Below are positions 8,158-21,275 of a stretch of DNA of 64,000 nucleotides, piece by piece. The DNA comes from Phascolomyces articulosus. Lineage: Eukaryota > Mucoromycota > Mucoromycetes > Mucorales > Lichtheimiaceae. The stretch covers positions 682,001-746,000 of the forward strand of contig JAIXMP010000007.1 of the NCBI GenBank assembly GCA_025677815.1, written 5' to 3'. The position numbers and the translations under genes are program-made. The notes beneath the pieces are model-generated. The model saw only the letters and a list, made by a program, of their open reading frames with translations, did not search any database and was not told where the DNA came from. The number at the start of each line of letters is the position of its first letter. The stretch's first letter is position 1.

Positions 8158-10244
8158 AAATCCTCCAGTTCATCACCAACAGAAACAAAATAACAGAAAT
8201 GGTGCAAACTTGGGGTGAGGTTTATACCACGGCAACCGGATTGCTTGGGAAAGAAACAGTGTTTATGCCATGTGCAATATACTGTATGGGCAATGTGAAG
8301 GAAAAGGGAAGGGGAATATGCAAAGAAATAAAAAGAGAGCTAGTAAAAGACAGAAAAAGGTACCATTTATTAATGCTACATCGCCAACTCATCATATACC
8401 CTAATAAATATCAAGATAATTGAAAATCATACATTCTTTTAAACACATAACCAATTCAGAGTTATCTCCTCATCGCCGCAAGTGAATCCTCGATATGTGC
8501 ATAAACCAACGAATCATTTACTACCTGGGGACAGTCGCAAAAGACGAGAACGTAGTATACAGGTGGAAGTTGAAAAAGGGTTGACTTTGACATAAAAATG
8601 CTGAGTCATGAACATATCAAGACGTTTGACCACAGTTCTTTATATATATTCACTCCATTATAATGGTGACTTCTCTTATGGAATAGCATTTCTGATTACT
8701 ATTACAATAACGGTGCTTTTTATAAACCTTGCTCTGTTAATTACATATTACTTTTAATACTTACTCTAGCTTAGCTTTTTCTCCAAAATGAGAGGGTTTT
8801 TCAGCTGATGCCACAAATCCTCATTCATATATAATCTCATGTCAAAGCACCGCAGGGAAGCGAACATATGCCTATAGACGCAGGTCAAGCCAGTCTTCCA
8901 CATTAATAAATATAATTTTTAATCTATTTAATTACGTATGCAACTCATAACCTTCCATTCTCATAGATAGAACTGGGATGTTATAAAATTGTAGTATATA
9001 AGTTGGATTAATATCCTGCTATCCAAAACACCAGTTCATTTGCTATATACAGACATTCTCTCAAGAGAATTAAATAAACGATGTCTGATTAAAATAACCC
9101 AAAACCATCTTTTTTTTTATTCATGATGCAATCCAAGTTTAACGTTAAACAGGTGGAAAAATAAAGCATGAAATATAAAGGAGGTGCATAATGTAGTCCC
9201 ATGATCAAAACATTGAACAGCATTAACCATTTTTTTCTTTGCTAATTCTAACTAAATACTGTCATATTTCTTGGCAAACTACCATTATTTTCATAACATA
9301 ATAGTGGTCATAATTACCAAACTATAATATTTGATTTTATCAAAATATCTTATGAATTATTACAGAGAACTTTATCATTATTATCACAATGTATTGTAAG
9401 AAGGAAAGGTCGTTTACTGCTGCAAGATATAAATATTTGTAATAATATTTTATTTGATGCATTGTAAAACAAAACACACAGACCAAGAATGACTATGACC
9501 AGTTGACAAACATTTGAAATGGTTGATATTGATCATTTATATCAAGGTCCTTTATTTTTTTTTATCGATATAAAAATAATTCTCCTTTAAAATGACTCCT
9601 CCCAAATTTTATAATGGTCTATCCCTTGATTGCTCCGGAGTTGGATTGTCTATTAGTTATTTGCTAGGTGGCGCATAATAATTTAAAAAATGTTTACCAA
9701 GTGACAAGTGGTTTTCCAAAACAAGAATGGCTGGAAATTTTGCTTCAAGTACATCCCCCCCTTTTACTACGTTACAAAAAAAAATATTAGGCATCTCCAT
9801 TGAGATTCAATATTTTTACTATTCCAACAAGTGTCATGATTGATTTCAATTGAATTAGTAAAAGGAAGAACATTTTATGAGATCAAGATGAAAGACATTT
9901 TGTTACAACGAAAAAAAAAATGTTTCACCAAATATTGGTTTGACACAGACATAATAAACAAAATAATTTTTGTTGGAAAAGTTCCTCTTTTTCTATGCAA
10001 CACATGATCAAGTTTTTGCTCCGCTTTGGCGAATCATGTTGGAAGATTTACAACAGATGGTTACTATGATAATGCACACGAGGTAATTCCATTTACGGGT
10101 ATTTTTTGAAGGAGAGGGAAAAAAAAGAAGTATTTTTATGTTGCTACCAATGGAATAATATAAAAGTAGCTTGCTGGTCGTGCAAACAAGTTCTGCTTCT
10201 ATGACATGCAAAGTAGATCTAAAAGCAACATCATTTTAAAGGGA
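8158..10244. other. Gene-less AT-rich stretch
   Basis: No supported gene. The start may contain further decayed 5' sequence of the transposase-exonuclease gene. The rest is low-complexity AT-rich DNA with frequent poly-A and poly-T runs. Confidence 0.4.
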
Positions 10245-10693
10245 CACGTGATGGCACAAAAGTAAAGGATAGTTACTTGATATAATAAACAGCGTGAGAG
10301 GGCGTGGGCAGCAGATTAAATGAACATTGGCTGGTTTAGAATAAGCATGATCTCCCTTTTTCGGACCCTGTCCGATGGGTGTGAGTGGGGTCATGGGCGA
10401 ATTTTGATTTGCTCAAATGAAGAACACACGCATATATAAACTACTTTACTTATAAAGAAGATTTTGAGAACGAAGAGGTGTGAGCTATCATCTTCATCAC
10501 TACTACTACTACTACTACTACTATTATTATTATTATTATTATTATTACTATAATAATAAGGAAGTATAATAAAAGGGGACTTGCACTCTTTATCTATTTG
10601 TATCTAGTTTGGGGGAGTGAAAAAGATGAAGAGTAATAAAGGGAGCAAATGTTTCTTTTTTCACTTCAAAACATCCAATCAGAGCTACACGTG
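10245..10693 (+). promoter_or_regulatory. Promoter region of the bHLH gene: two CACGTG boxes, TATA box, triplet repeat
   Basis: Two perfect CACGTG palindromes lie at 10245-10250 and 10688-10693. A TATA box (TATATAAA) is at 10433-10440, about 600 bp before the chosen ATG, and a (CTA)n/(TTA)n triplet tract spans about 10500-10552. CACGTG is the site bound by class B bHLH proteins, the class encoded just downstream, so self-regulation is possible but not shown. Confidence 0.5.
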
Positions 10694-11044
10694 TCGTACT
10701 AAATAACTCTCGATTGGTAAAATTAAGCACTGACCGTTCCTGAGGTTGGGTTTTTTTTTATTATGATGATTCTTCTTTTTATTATTAATATGTATAGTGA
10801 TGATGATGATTGGTATTATTATCATCTCTAAGTAACTAGCTTCCTAACTAACTAACTGGCTAAAATCATTTCATTGCTCCCCCTCATGTCAATCCATAAA
10901 AAAATATATAATCGAACTAATTTTTTTTTTCTTACTTTCAATTTCTTCAACCTTTTTTTTTCTGCGTTTTCTATTTCTCCCTTCTTCTTCTTCTTTTATT
11001 ATTTTTTTTTCTTTCTTTTTTTGTTTATTGTGATATTCAACATC

Positions 11045-13009
11045 ATGTCGTCAAATACCAAAACTTTGAATAATAACCCATCTTCTTCATCAGTCCCTCC
11101 TAAAAAACGAAGGAACCCTTCTATAGCAGAAACAGGAGATTCTTCTACTAGCAACACGTCATTTCCGCTGCAACAACCTAACCTTGACGATCTCGAAGAA
11201 CCAGCAAACAAACGAGGAAGACAGCAACAACCTGAAGAAATAACAACAACAGTAACAACACCTTCAAGTACTGTGGCTACACCTCAAGTACCACCTACAA
11301 TGATGGCTTTACCTCCACCTTTATTATCTTATCCACCTCATCATCCACACCATCTTGCCGTTGTTCAATCACCTTATTATCATCCTTTGTACCACGCCGG
11401 TCCATTCTATTTGCCAGTCGGTTCTCCACCCCAGCCGCCGATCGCACCTCAGTCTCCGCTACCTTCTTCCACTCGACCAAGAAGTGCAAGTAACGCGACG
11501 CGCATTTTACCAAAACTTACAACAACACCCACTACAACAACACCCGCTACATCATTATCAGCTTCAGGAGCGGCGATAGAAGCTTCTTCAGCTTCTTCTC
11601 CTTCAATTTCTTCAACCAATGAAACTGCGACGGCTGTAACATCAGGAACAACCACTTTTACTTCTCCACAACTTCATCCAAACACCACCGCTGGTAGTCC
11701 AGCTGATTATCATCATGTTTATCATCCTTTTGCACTCCCCATTGCCGCAGCCCCTGCTGCGTCTCCGTCATCGTCAGCAGTAGCAGCAGGTGTTGGACGC
11801 GATCATTCGATTGCAAGTACAGCAGACCAACGAGAACAAGCACGTAAATTATCCCATAGTGCTATCGAACGACGTCGACGAGAAAGAATTAATGATAAAA
11901 TATTACAATTACGACAACTCATACCATCCTGTGCAAATCAAGAACATTTACATAAAATGACCGTTTTACAAAGCGCCATCGATTATATTACATATCTTAA
12001 AGATGTCGTTGCACGTTTGGACGGTGAAGATCGTGTTCATGTTGATCTAAAAATGGCCAAAGTACCAAGATCTATGGTACCCAAAGAAGTAGAAGCTTTC
12101 ACTACTCAGTTTTCTGTCAATCATAATAACAATAATAGTAATGGAAATACTAGTAATAACAACAACAGCAGTAGTATGAATAACACTAGTAAAGCGAATA
12201 CAGAAATTACCAAAAATAATAATCAACGAAACCGACGAAGGAACAGTAGCGATGATGAAAGTAATACTAGTGGTAGCCTTAGCACTTCACCACAACAACA
12301 ACCACAACAACAGCAACAACAAAAAGAAGCACAACAACAAGCACAACAGCAGCAGCAACAAAGTGATGGCCGAGCAAGCCCAGAACGAGAGGGTAAGTGA
12401 GAAGAAAGCATTTTTAATTTTCCATTTTATAAAACACATCAATACAACAACTTTTATTTTACGTTGATGGTATTGGACACTTTTCTTTTCATTTCATTTG
12501 ATTTCTTACAATACATTTCTATTATTCTCTTCTCCATTTGCTCGGTCATCCTTTGTATCTTTATTTTATTAGACATGTATACGGATCAACAACCACAACA
12601 ACCACAACAGCAAGATGACGGTTTAACGCAAGAAAAACCTTCCACAGGTTTCGATGATCAAAGAGGTATTAAGCCAATCGATGTTATTAAAGCTGGTACA
12701 TCGTTTGCAGGCAATAAAATGGTTGCAACACCAATACCATCGCCCTTGTCATTGCAACAAGAGTGGACCTCCACCAATGCCACTCTTCCATCTCCCATGT
12801 ATCGACCACGTGGTAGTAATGGTAGTATTACTAGTAGCCCTACTACATCGCCCGTTTGTTCACCTTCACATTCTTGGAATGAAGATCAACAACAGCAGCC
12901 TTCATCCTCTTCATCTTCAACATCATTACCAACACCTACTTTAACACCGAGACCTACAACAGAGCCACATCAAACAAAGCATATGAGCCTCAATAATATT
13001 TTGTGTTAA
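11045..13009 (+). CDS. Class B basic helix-loop-helix transcription factor
   Basis: Two exons, 11045-12392 and 12573-13009, with a 180-bp GT-AG phase-1 intron; 594 residues. The ATG at 11045 is preferred over the upstream in-frame ATG at 10874 because the added residues would be translated from a T-rich leader. The bHLH domain is at about 265-325: basic region SHSAIERRRRERIND with H271, E275 and R279, the His/Glu/Arg set of E-box (CACGTG) binders; helix 1 LRQLIPSC; helix 2 with HKMTVLQSAIDYI. The rest is low complexity: Ser/Thr/Pro-rich N-terminus with a KKRR basic patch, Asn- and Gln-rich tracts after the domain, and an SP/TP-rich C-terminus ending MSLNNILC. It should act in the nucleus; target genes cannot be told. 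The domain resembles fungal Esc1-like and MITF/USF-type factors. Confidence 0.88.
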
Positions 13010-15793
13010 TAATCTTTATCTTTCGTTACAATTTTTTTTTTCATTATCTCATCCTATCTCACATGTGAAAGCAGTTTATTACTATTATTTCATTCATTTC
13101 TTATATTACATAGCGTGTTTTTTTTTCTCTTTAAACCTCGTTTTGCAATTCATCGTATATGTTGTTTAATCTTTTTTTCATTTATACCCACTCATATTTT
13201 TCCAATTTGTACATGCCTTCTTTCTTTCTCTCTCTCTCTCATATGTTTGCCATCCAATGATATATGATTTACAGAAAATCACTTTTTCTTTTTGCTTATA
13301 TAACTCCTCTTTTTTTCGGACCAATATGGCGATACTATTTTATCAGTGTAAATATAACAATATTATTTAGTTTACGTACATTTTTTAATGGTAATTGATA
13401 ACCCGTCCACGTTTTGCATAAAAAGGGACACTATCTCTAACATTATCGATTACGCCTACAATAAAAAAAAGTTTAGATAAAAATAAATCAATAACTTGTG
13501 TATAGAGTATTCAAGATAAATCTAACCAATAGATTTGTTTGACACTGTCCACATGTAAAAAATATACAGGCTCAGCGTGTTAATTTTTTCATTTTTTCAC
13601 TAGTTCGACATTAGCGGTTTTTTCCAGATGTAATGTTTCAACTGAAATATAATAACGTAAATGAAAAAAAGGGGAGGAATATGTATGCAATGTCCAGATA
13701 GAAATCGTTCCGTATTATATACATAAATAATAATAATAATAATATATTTACTATTTATTTATAATGAGATCAAAGAAAAAAAAACACCAACAAGATTCAT
13801 GTATTGTTGCTCATTTTCCTTGTCCCCTTTTCTCTTTTCACTCTTTTTGTTTTTCCCAGGAACATGGGCTTAGTGACTATATTACTTTAATAATGTATAA
13901 GATATACCCGAGCCACTCTTTTCTGTTGGATGTCATTTTATTAGGTGTAACAGCTCTACTTATTTTGAAATGAGCTGTTGTTTTTCCCCAGAAAAATTAA
14001 CTTATTATCCGTCTTTATTCTATGTGAGGATAAATAACTAATGATTGATGATGGGTACAGCAAAAGAATATTAGATTATCAAAGGACCAAAGAAACATTT
14101 CCATATATCTTATAATTGATAAAAGACATCCTGCTGTCAGAAATAGAAATCCACAGATATGTATTATATCATATGATATGACCATAACGTATTTAACGTC
14201 ATTATTGCATCATTTACTTTTAAAAAAATATACATAGAAACGTCATCATTCATCTCTTATTGACCTTTCTTTTATTTATAGCATCTTTATTTGTGTTCAC
14301 CAGATCCTTTTTTATTTCTGGATAGCCATAACAATAAATTTTAATACTATATTACTTCTTGAATAAACTATAGACTTTACTTTTTTTTTTCAAGAATACC
14401 TTATTCTACCACCAGAATAGACCTTAATACTCCAAAAAGAAAAACTTAATGGAGATAAATTCGTTCTTATTGTGTTACCAGGCAAATATACTTTACTATA
14501 TTATTTATTCAATAGAATTCTAAGAAGTTCTTTTTAGTAAGTTCTAAAGAAGTATTCGTTAGTGCCGTTTCTATTTAAAATATATAAAAATGGGAAAAAA
14601 TAAAAATGATCCTTTTACATTTCAAACATGTCAATCGTTTTTTATACATGGAAAAATAATAGAACAGGCAAAAGTGTTCTATCAACATATGACATTCTGT
14701 TATGGGTGATAAACAGTAGCTTTTTTTTTGGGTGCATGTGGTACAGTAATTTGTGGCCAAAGCGCTCTAACTGCTCAAATAAAAACTGAGTGGGTTTTTT
14801 TTCTTTTTGAGTATTAAACTTTATACTTAAAGGGCTGTCCTTCAACTTTGACATTTCGAAAAAAAAAAAGTATATAAACCCAAGATATTTTTGTATTTCA
14901 AAAGAAGATATCAATTGACACTTTGATTGATTTGTTTATCCTGTGATTTTTAATTGATAATATGAAAATTATTTTTAAATGATCCAGTCATTTTATACAA
15001 CTATCGAGGCATTTCACGTCAAAATATTTTTTTTTAAAAATGATACGTTTTTATCCAATATAGGAAAAAATCCGGACTTAAGCGCTCCGGCTAAGCCGAA
15101 AATTGGTCGTACCAAATATTTCAAGGATTTTTCTAATCAAGTTATGATAAGAACAATAATAAAATTCAATGTTTTATTTTAGATTAATGTAATAAATTGC
15201 TCAATGGATTTTATATAATACTTTTTTTTTTGAAACAAGTCCCGTTGTTCGTTATAAATTACCAGAGGGATGCTGTCTTACCATTAGGTAGATTCAAACA
15301 TTCTCACCACCTACTTCATCTAAAAAGGTAGATACAAATATTATATGTATTTACTATCTAAGAATCATAATCACAATATTAAGTACTTCAGGACTAGTGA
15401 TTCTTTCAATCTATCAGATAAGAATTTATGAATGCTGCTATAAAGAGCTTTATCTCATGTAATAGATTAGTATATATATCTATCTCTCACTACAAAGATA
15501 GTCTGATTTTTCGATGAATTGAGCACCACAAAAAATCACACACAGATCTTCCTTTATGTACCAGGTTTTACTTGCTCTTTATAGGGAAATAAGTTCTTAC
15601 AATATTTTTTTAAAAGTGAAAAATGGATATGGCAGGTGATTTGGGAGAAAGGGAATGAGAATATGTAGGTAGATAAATGGAGTTTAGCAGATTAGTTGGA
15701 AGGAGAAAAAGAGAGAGAGAGGGAGAGAGAGGGAGAGAGTAAAGCAAAGAGTAAGTCATATGTAAAGTTATACGAAAGGATGATATACTATTA
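13010..15793. other. Gene-less stretch between convergent genes
   Basis: 3' flank of the bHLH gene and of the minus-strand coiled-coil gene. AT-rich with many homopolymer runs; a (GAGAGG)-type purine tract is at 15708-15738. No further gene is supported. Confidence 0.45.
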
Positions 15794-17666
15794 TTATGCA
15801 GGGTTTTTTGGGGATAGATTAGCACAGAGCACACGGCCTTTTATCAAAGTTCTTATAGGAGCAGGATTCCCTACAACAAATGGAGGACAAATACAGAATC
15901 CAACAGTACCCGATGTTTGTCCATCTTCATCCTCCATATTCTCTGGATCAAACATTTGTTCTCCTTCTGATACTGCAGCAGCTGTGACATCCAATTCTTG
16001 ACCTTTGATGGCTAACCCAAGGTGAATTGCTTGATCCACCAACATTTGCACTTTTGCACCATAGTGCTTTCGTACATCAGCTTCTGCTTTATCATGTTGG
16101 TATACAAATGGATAAGCTTTGACAATACCACTGTAAAGGTATTTCCAATTATTCTGCAATGCTGAATGTCGTGAACGAAACACATCACTGTCTTTATCTG
16201 TTTCATTCTTGACAACCGCCTGAGCGACTTCTTGACGTAATCGTACCGGGAAAAATGCTTGTTGATCACTGATATTATCCTCCAACCAATACTGCAATCG
16301 ATTATATTCTTCGACATTCTCCACTCCAGGAAATGCATTCAAATTGAGATTTTGTACCAAAACATCCATCATGAATTTTTCAGTGAGCATTTGTAATCGA
16401 TGTTGAGGTAAAGGACTCCCCATCTCTACAATCGCTTCATTGAGATTCAACCAAAACGTACTGAGTGCTTTGGTAGCTATTTCAGAGTCTCCTTGTTCCA
16501 CTAGAATTTGGGCTAGATCACGAATACCTTCTTTTAACTTTTTGATCTTTTCTCCCACACTGTCAATATCATCATCCGTTGCGCGAAGTCCTTTTAGATA
16601 TCCGTCGAATTTATCTTGCAGTTGCTTTAATTCGTTTGTACGTTGCTTTTGTTTGGCTTTAAGTGTATCGAGTCGATCCAACAAGACCTTGTTATCTTTT
16701 TCATATTGTTGATGTTCCACTTGTAAGTTTTCGAGTATACGTTTTTGACGTTCTAATTGTGATTTTAATGGTGCCACAATAGTTACACAAGCTCCTTTGT
16801 TGCTGCTATTACTGCCGCCTGCGGCAGAACTTGCCGTGCTCCGAGTTGACATTGTTCGTTTGGGTACGGTTGTTGTTGCTGGTGGTTGCCCTGTTGTTTC
16901 TCCTGCAGCAGCAAGAACGGGGGTTTCACTACTATTGCTACCGTTACAATCTTGCCCTGAAGAAGGTGGAGTAACACAAATGGATGTTCTATCGTCATTT
17001 TGGTGACCGTCTATATATATATATATTTAACATGACCATGGCGGTTTTTTTTAATTCATTAGTTTATATTTATGCAAAATATTATATTCTTGACATTATG
17101 AATATATATTATTTATTACCTGTTTTAATGGAATTAGAAGTGACTGAAGAATCATCTTTTAAACTTGTAATAGCATCTTGTTTTGCCATGAATGGAGAAT
17201 TGTCGAGTGAAGAACGAATGTCAGATGTACGATGCTGCTGATATTGTTGTTGTTGTATATAACCATTACCTGAATCATTTTGCTTTATCGAGTCATTTCC
17301 TCCAACGACATTTCTAAATGGATTTCTTAAACTACTGGATCGTTTGCTGGTGGTGCTTCTTGTACTTTGGGCAGTAGGAAGCGTTGAATAATGATAATTG
17401 TCCGACTGTTGTTGTTGTTGTTGTTGAACCTGGGGTTGATCATAGTTTGAGGATGACAAGGATACTGAGGAAAAGGATGGTGCTAATGAAGAAGGTGGTG
17501 GGATGGATTGTTTTTTTGATTTTTTCTGAAATAGTTTTGAAATACGTTCCATTGATTTTTTCTTTGGTGCATTGGATTTATCAGGGTCATTAGGTTGGAG
17601 ATATTGTTGTTTATCGTTGGGACCAGCAACGAACATTGTAGTATGTGGATCATCTGAACTAAGCAT
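15794..17666 (-). CDS. Coiled-coil protein of unknown function
   Basis: Two exons on the minus strand: 17666-17120 and 17010-15794, joined by a 109-bp GT-AG phase-1 intron; 587 residues. Residues 1-182 are Ser/Gln-rich with a basic stretch (KKKSMERISKLFQKKSKK, about residues 35-55). A long coiled coil lies near 263-350 (repeated heptads with LERQKRILENL, LDRLDTLKAKQK, NELKQLQDKF). A mostly helical region of about 200 residues follows. The C-terminus has GFCICPPFVVGNP, then a basic KGRVLC, ending SPKNPA. I do not recognise the family. The ordered C-terminal two thirds look conserved rather than random, and codon use is gene-like. A structural or scaffold role is only a guess. Confidence 0.82.
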
Positions 17667-20600
17667 TTTTATCTTATATATATGTGTGCGTTTTTCTTTT
17701 TTTTCTTCTTCTTCTTCTTCGTCTTTTGATAATAGTATATGTTAAATGATTATGTATTTGGATGCTATAATTGAAAATGCTTTCACAAAATAGTTTTTTA
17801 ACCTCTTTTTTTTTCTCCTTTTTACTAGAATAAATGAGAGAAAGAAAAAAAAAATACAGGAGAGGTCCAGCCCAAGGATGGGGTCAAAACAACTTAAAAT
17901 CCCGAAAATAGGGAGTGTGTTTTTTTTCTTGTCTCTTTTTTCCATTGGGTATAATGATGTATTAAACCTATCATCCTTCTTTTCTTCAAATATGAAAGAA
18001 ATAATATTCACTTTTATGAATAATACCATTTGATTTTCTTGATTAATTTTAGCGAGTGATTTGGTTTTGTAGTGAAGCAGTATAAACCAGAAAGAGCGAA
18101 ATACTACGTGGATCATTTTTCAAATGAATGAAAATGATAAAAATACAAATAGGTATATGGATATACAACACAATTCGTGGTTTCAACACTGTAAGCACTC
18201 CGCACATCCAGTAATATAAACTATCATACATTTTCTACCAAAAAAAAATGCCGCATTATTGGCAATTTAAATAGGATAATTTTGCATATTGTTGTCTTTT
18301 CCTCGATCTCTTCTCTTATAATAGATTGATATAAACATACTACTAATGATGTTAATTAACATCAATATTGTTTCATAATACATTTTCTGACGAATTAAAA
18401 GATATACATAGCATCCTTATGGATAGATATCATAAAAGGCAAGGAATTGGTAAAAATCAATAGGTCAATATGTTTTTTTTAAAAAAAAAACCAGGAGAAA
18501 AGGATAACGTTATTGTTTGTTGTGTAACACGCAAGAGTCACATTTATGGCTACACAACTGTCAAGTAATCAGGTTATTGATCAATGGTAAATAAAGTTTG
18601 GCACAACCATCAAATTTCGTGTTCAGCTTAATTAAGAAAAAAAAACCACTTTATTTTTATATATTTTTGTTGTGGTAAAGTACAGGTAGAGGTCATATTA
18701 AGTATCACCAATCACAAATATTAACTAGTCGTTAACTTCTATATTTAAAATGAGGATATTTAAATGGGAAGGTCCATACACTAGGTTCAGCATATTGCTA
18801 TAAATAAGCAACACGTTATAGTATGAGAACAAAGGGTCTGTTTAGTTCCCGCCCTAAATAATGGAGCATTTATATATATAAATTACGTAATATAAAAAAG
18901 ACAACTCTATGGATTGGGAGAAAAAATTATGTTGGACAACAATGGTGTATATAAGAATAGAGAAGAGTCGACGAATTACTGTTTTTTGGATGGATTCAAG
19001 GGTTCATCTATGGCCATTATTCTCTTTATCCTCTGAAAGAAAGGATGCGTAACATACGCACGAGGGACGAGTCAATAGTGTGAATATGGCCATCATAGTG
19101 GCTTAGGATTGAGCTCCTTAAATTTGTCTACATTCTATTCCAAAATGGTAATAATCATTGTCAGGAAGAGAGTTCAAAGAATAAGTCAGGATCACCATTG
19201 GAAGATGTATTTTTTTTTTAGCAAACGTTGGTGCCATATGATTAAGATACAATCTTAATAAAGAAATTTTGTTTTCACTATTCGTTCAATATTGGATAAA
19301 GCAGGATCTGTAATCATTGTTGGAGAAGCAGGTTTAAAGATTGCTCATCAGTTTAAGTTTTATCTGCTTTGTCAGTAACTCACAAAGGTCATTCACATAA
19401 CTTCCATGGACAAAAATTACCACAATCATCCCGAAAATGGAGAAATATAGTACATCAGTGGTTATCATCTTTTCAGCCCTCACTTAATAAAGTATGCAAC
19501 GGATTTCTCTATGAAATGAGGGTCAGAAAAATAGTGGGTTGTGTAAAACTTTAGGGACTTCAGAATATTCTGGCTTGCTTAAAAGACATCAAATCCGTAC
19601 GAGTTACTTTTCGGTTGGTGTACAGTTATCTTATATATATATATATACTTTGCTTTTTACTTGTAATGTGAAATCAGTGCCACTTATTATACTTCCTGTT
19701 GATGCGGTGGTTGATACTGTCGCTTTTGATCTTTATTATTATTATCATCATCATCAAATAGCTATTGCTGATATTGCTTTTGACCATCGTTGTCAGGAGG
19801 CACATGTTGTTGCTCATATTTGTGCTGTCTGGATGGTCTCAGTATATTGAGACTCCTGGTTCAAAACGTACAATATCATTACCGCTGACAGTAGTTTTTT
19901 CTCTGCGTTTTACATCTATCATAAATGATTTTTCTTCTGGGCATGAGATGCTTCAAGATTAGGAAATCGTGGATAAATGCTAGCTTCCAGTTCAATGGAA
20001 AGTCTAATGTTTTTGGTAGTAGGTTTTTGATGATCTTGTTTTTCTTCGTCTCGCAAATTAATAAATAAGACTATCCTTAGAAAGAAATAATACTGTAAGG
20101 CTTTTTACTTCTCATTAATTTGGATTGTGTGAGTAGGTAATAATTTTGCTACTTCTATTGTACAAAAGCTATATAGAAATTTAATATAAAAAGCGAGGAA
20201 ATACGAAAAAAAAGTTATTGTTTTAAGTTAATGAATCAGTGTATATTGGAATTTGCCAAAACTAAGTACTAAGCATCTTCTTCAACAGTGATCCTTGCTA
20301 TATATTTCCAATATAGCATAGTGTTGTATCCAGATTACCTTCACAATAAATGTTTATGTACTTACATATATACGCTATCTACTAACTTTTATTAGTTATA
20401 TATACTTAGTACTACGGCTTCATATTTTTCTATCACAGCCGATCTTTAGTATTTTTTTTTACATATTAACAATATTTGGTTACCATGATATCTCAACTGT
20501 ATATTTTTTCTATTTTGGTATTGGATAGCATTACATTCTCTAAATATATGCTATAAGAGCTGTATAAGGTAATACCCAGATTAATAAATAGTTTATTGTC

Positions 20601-21275
20601 ATAACAATATAAAGCGTATGGAGGTGGAAACTAACAGGTAGTACATTATACAGTTTAAATAAGTCGCTTATATCATTACGGACGATTATGTAACATCCAG
20701 GCACGTTGTATCATACTTGTTTAAAGAAAATCTTGCTCTACAATCAATCAAAATTTAACTGGAAAGAAAAGTAAAGAAGCAATATAAACTTATCATTAGG
20801 CTAATAGATAGCGTGTGCAGAAACAAGATTATTAACTTTGTAGTATGAACAAGTATATTCTATACCGAAATATAGTTTTTTTTCTTTTTCATTGTACTTG
20901 GCATAGGATTTACAAGTCAAGGAAATTCAGATAATCTGAATGTTTCGGTGTTGATAATTTGACAGCAGGATATCCTCATAACTAAAGATCAGGCAAAAAG
21001 TACCAACGAGGTGAGGTGTTTTATTATATGAAAAACATCGTGAATCCCTAAACCAATGATTTATTTTCTTGGCACAAAGACTGACGTTTACCAAGGTTGC
21101 TGTCCAACTTTGCTTCTATAAACTTATAATTATAGATATACAGTGGTGGAATTTTAAGAGTTGAAATAATGCCAGCTGAGTTCTAATATGAAAAACGCGC
21201 TTCTTTCATACTTTTATAGTTCCAGCTTTTCTCGTTTTCTTTTTTTTAAAAAAAAAAATTCAAAAAATAAGAACC
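17667..21275. other. Long AT-rich intergenic region
   Basis: It separates the divergently oriented coiled-coil gene and Acinus-like gene. Poly-A/T runs and TA repeats dominate. The only coding-like signal is the decayed minus-strand remnant at about 19640-20065. No RNA gene was recognised. Confidence 0.4.
19640..20065 (-). pseudogene. Possible decayed coding remnant
   Basis: On the minus strand three frames carry protein-like runs in order: one with LRDEEKQDHQKP followed by SIELEASIYPRFPNLE (about 20060-19925), one with FMIDVKRREKTTVSG and VRFEPGVSIY (about 19940-19850), and one with RPSRQHKYEQQHVPPD then DDDDNNN and YQPPHQQ (about 19840-19700). They are separated by single-base frame changes and stops, the pattern of a broken gene. 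The family is not recognised. Confidence 0.35.

Noticed and set aside
8199..8423. 74-codon plus-strand frame near the transposase remnant
   Set aside because: No family resemblance; more likely antisense to decayed 5' transposase sequence.
10874..11044. 57-residue N-terminal extension of the bHLH protein
   Set aside because: It would be a run of Phe/Tyr/Ser translated from a T-rich leader; a good ATG with a hydrophilic start follows at 11045.
18835..18856. GGGTCTGTTTAGTTCCCGCC string resembling a transposon terminus
   Set aside because: No inverted partner was found within several kb and no flanking duplication is visible.
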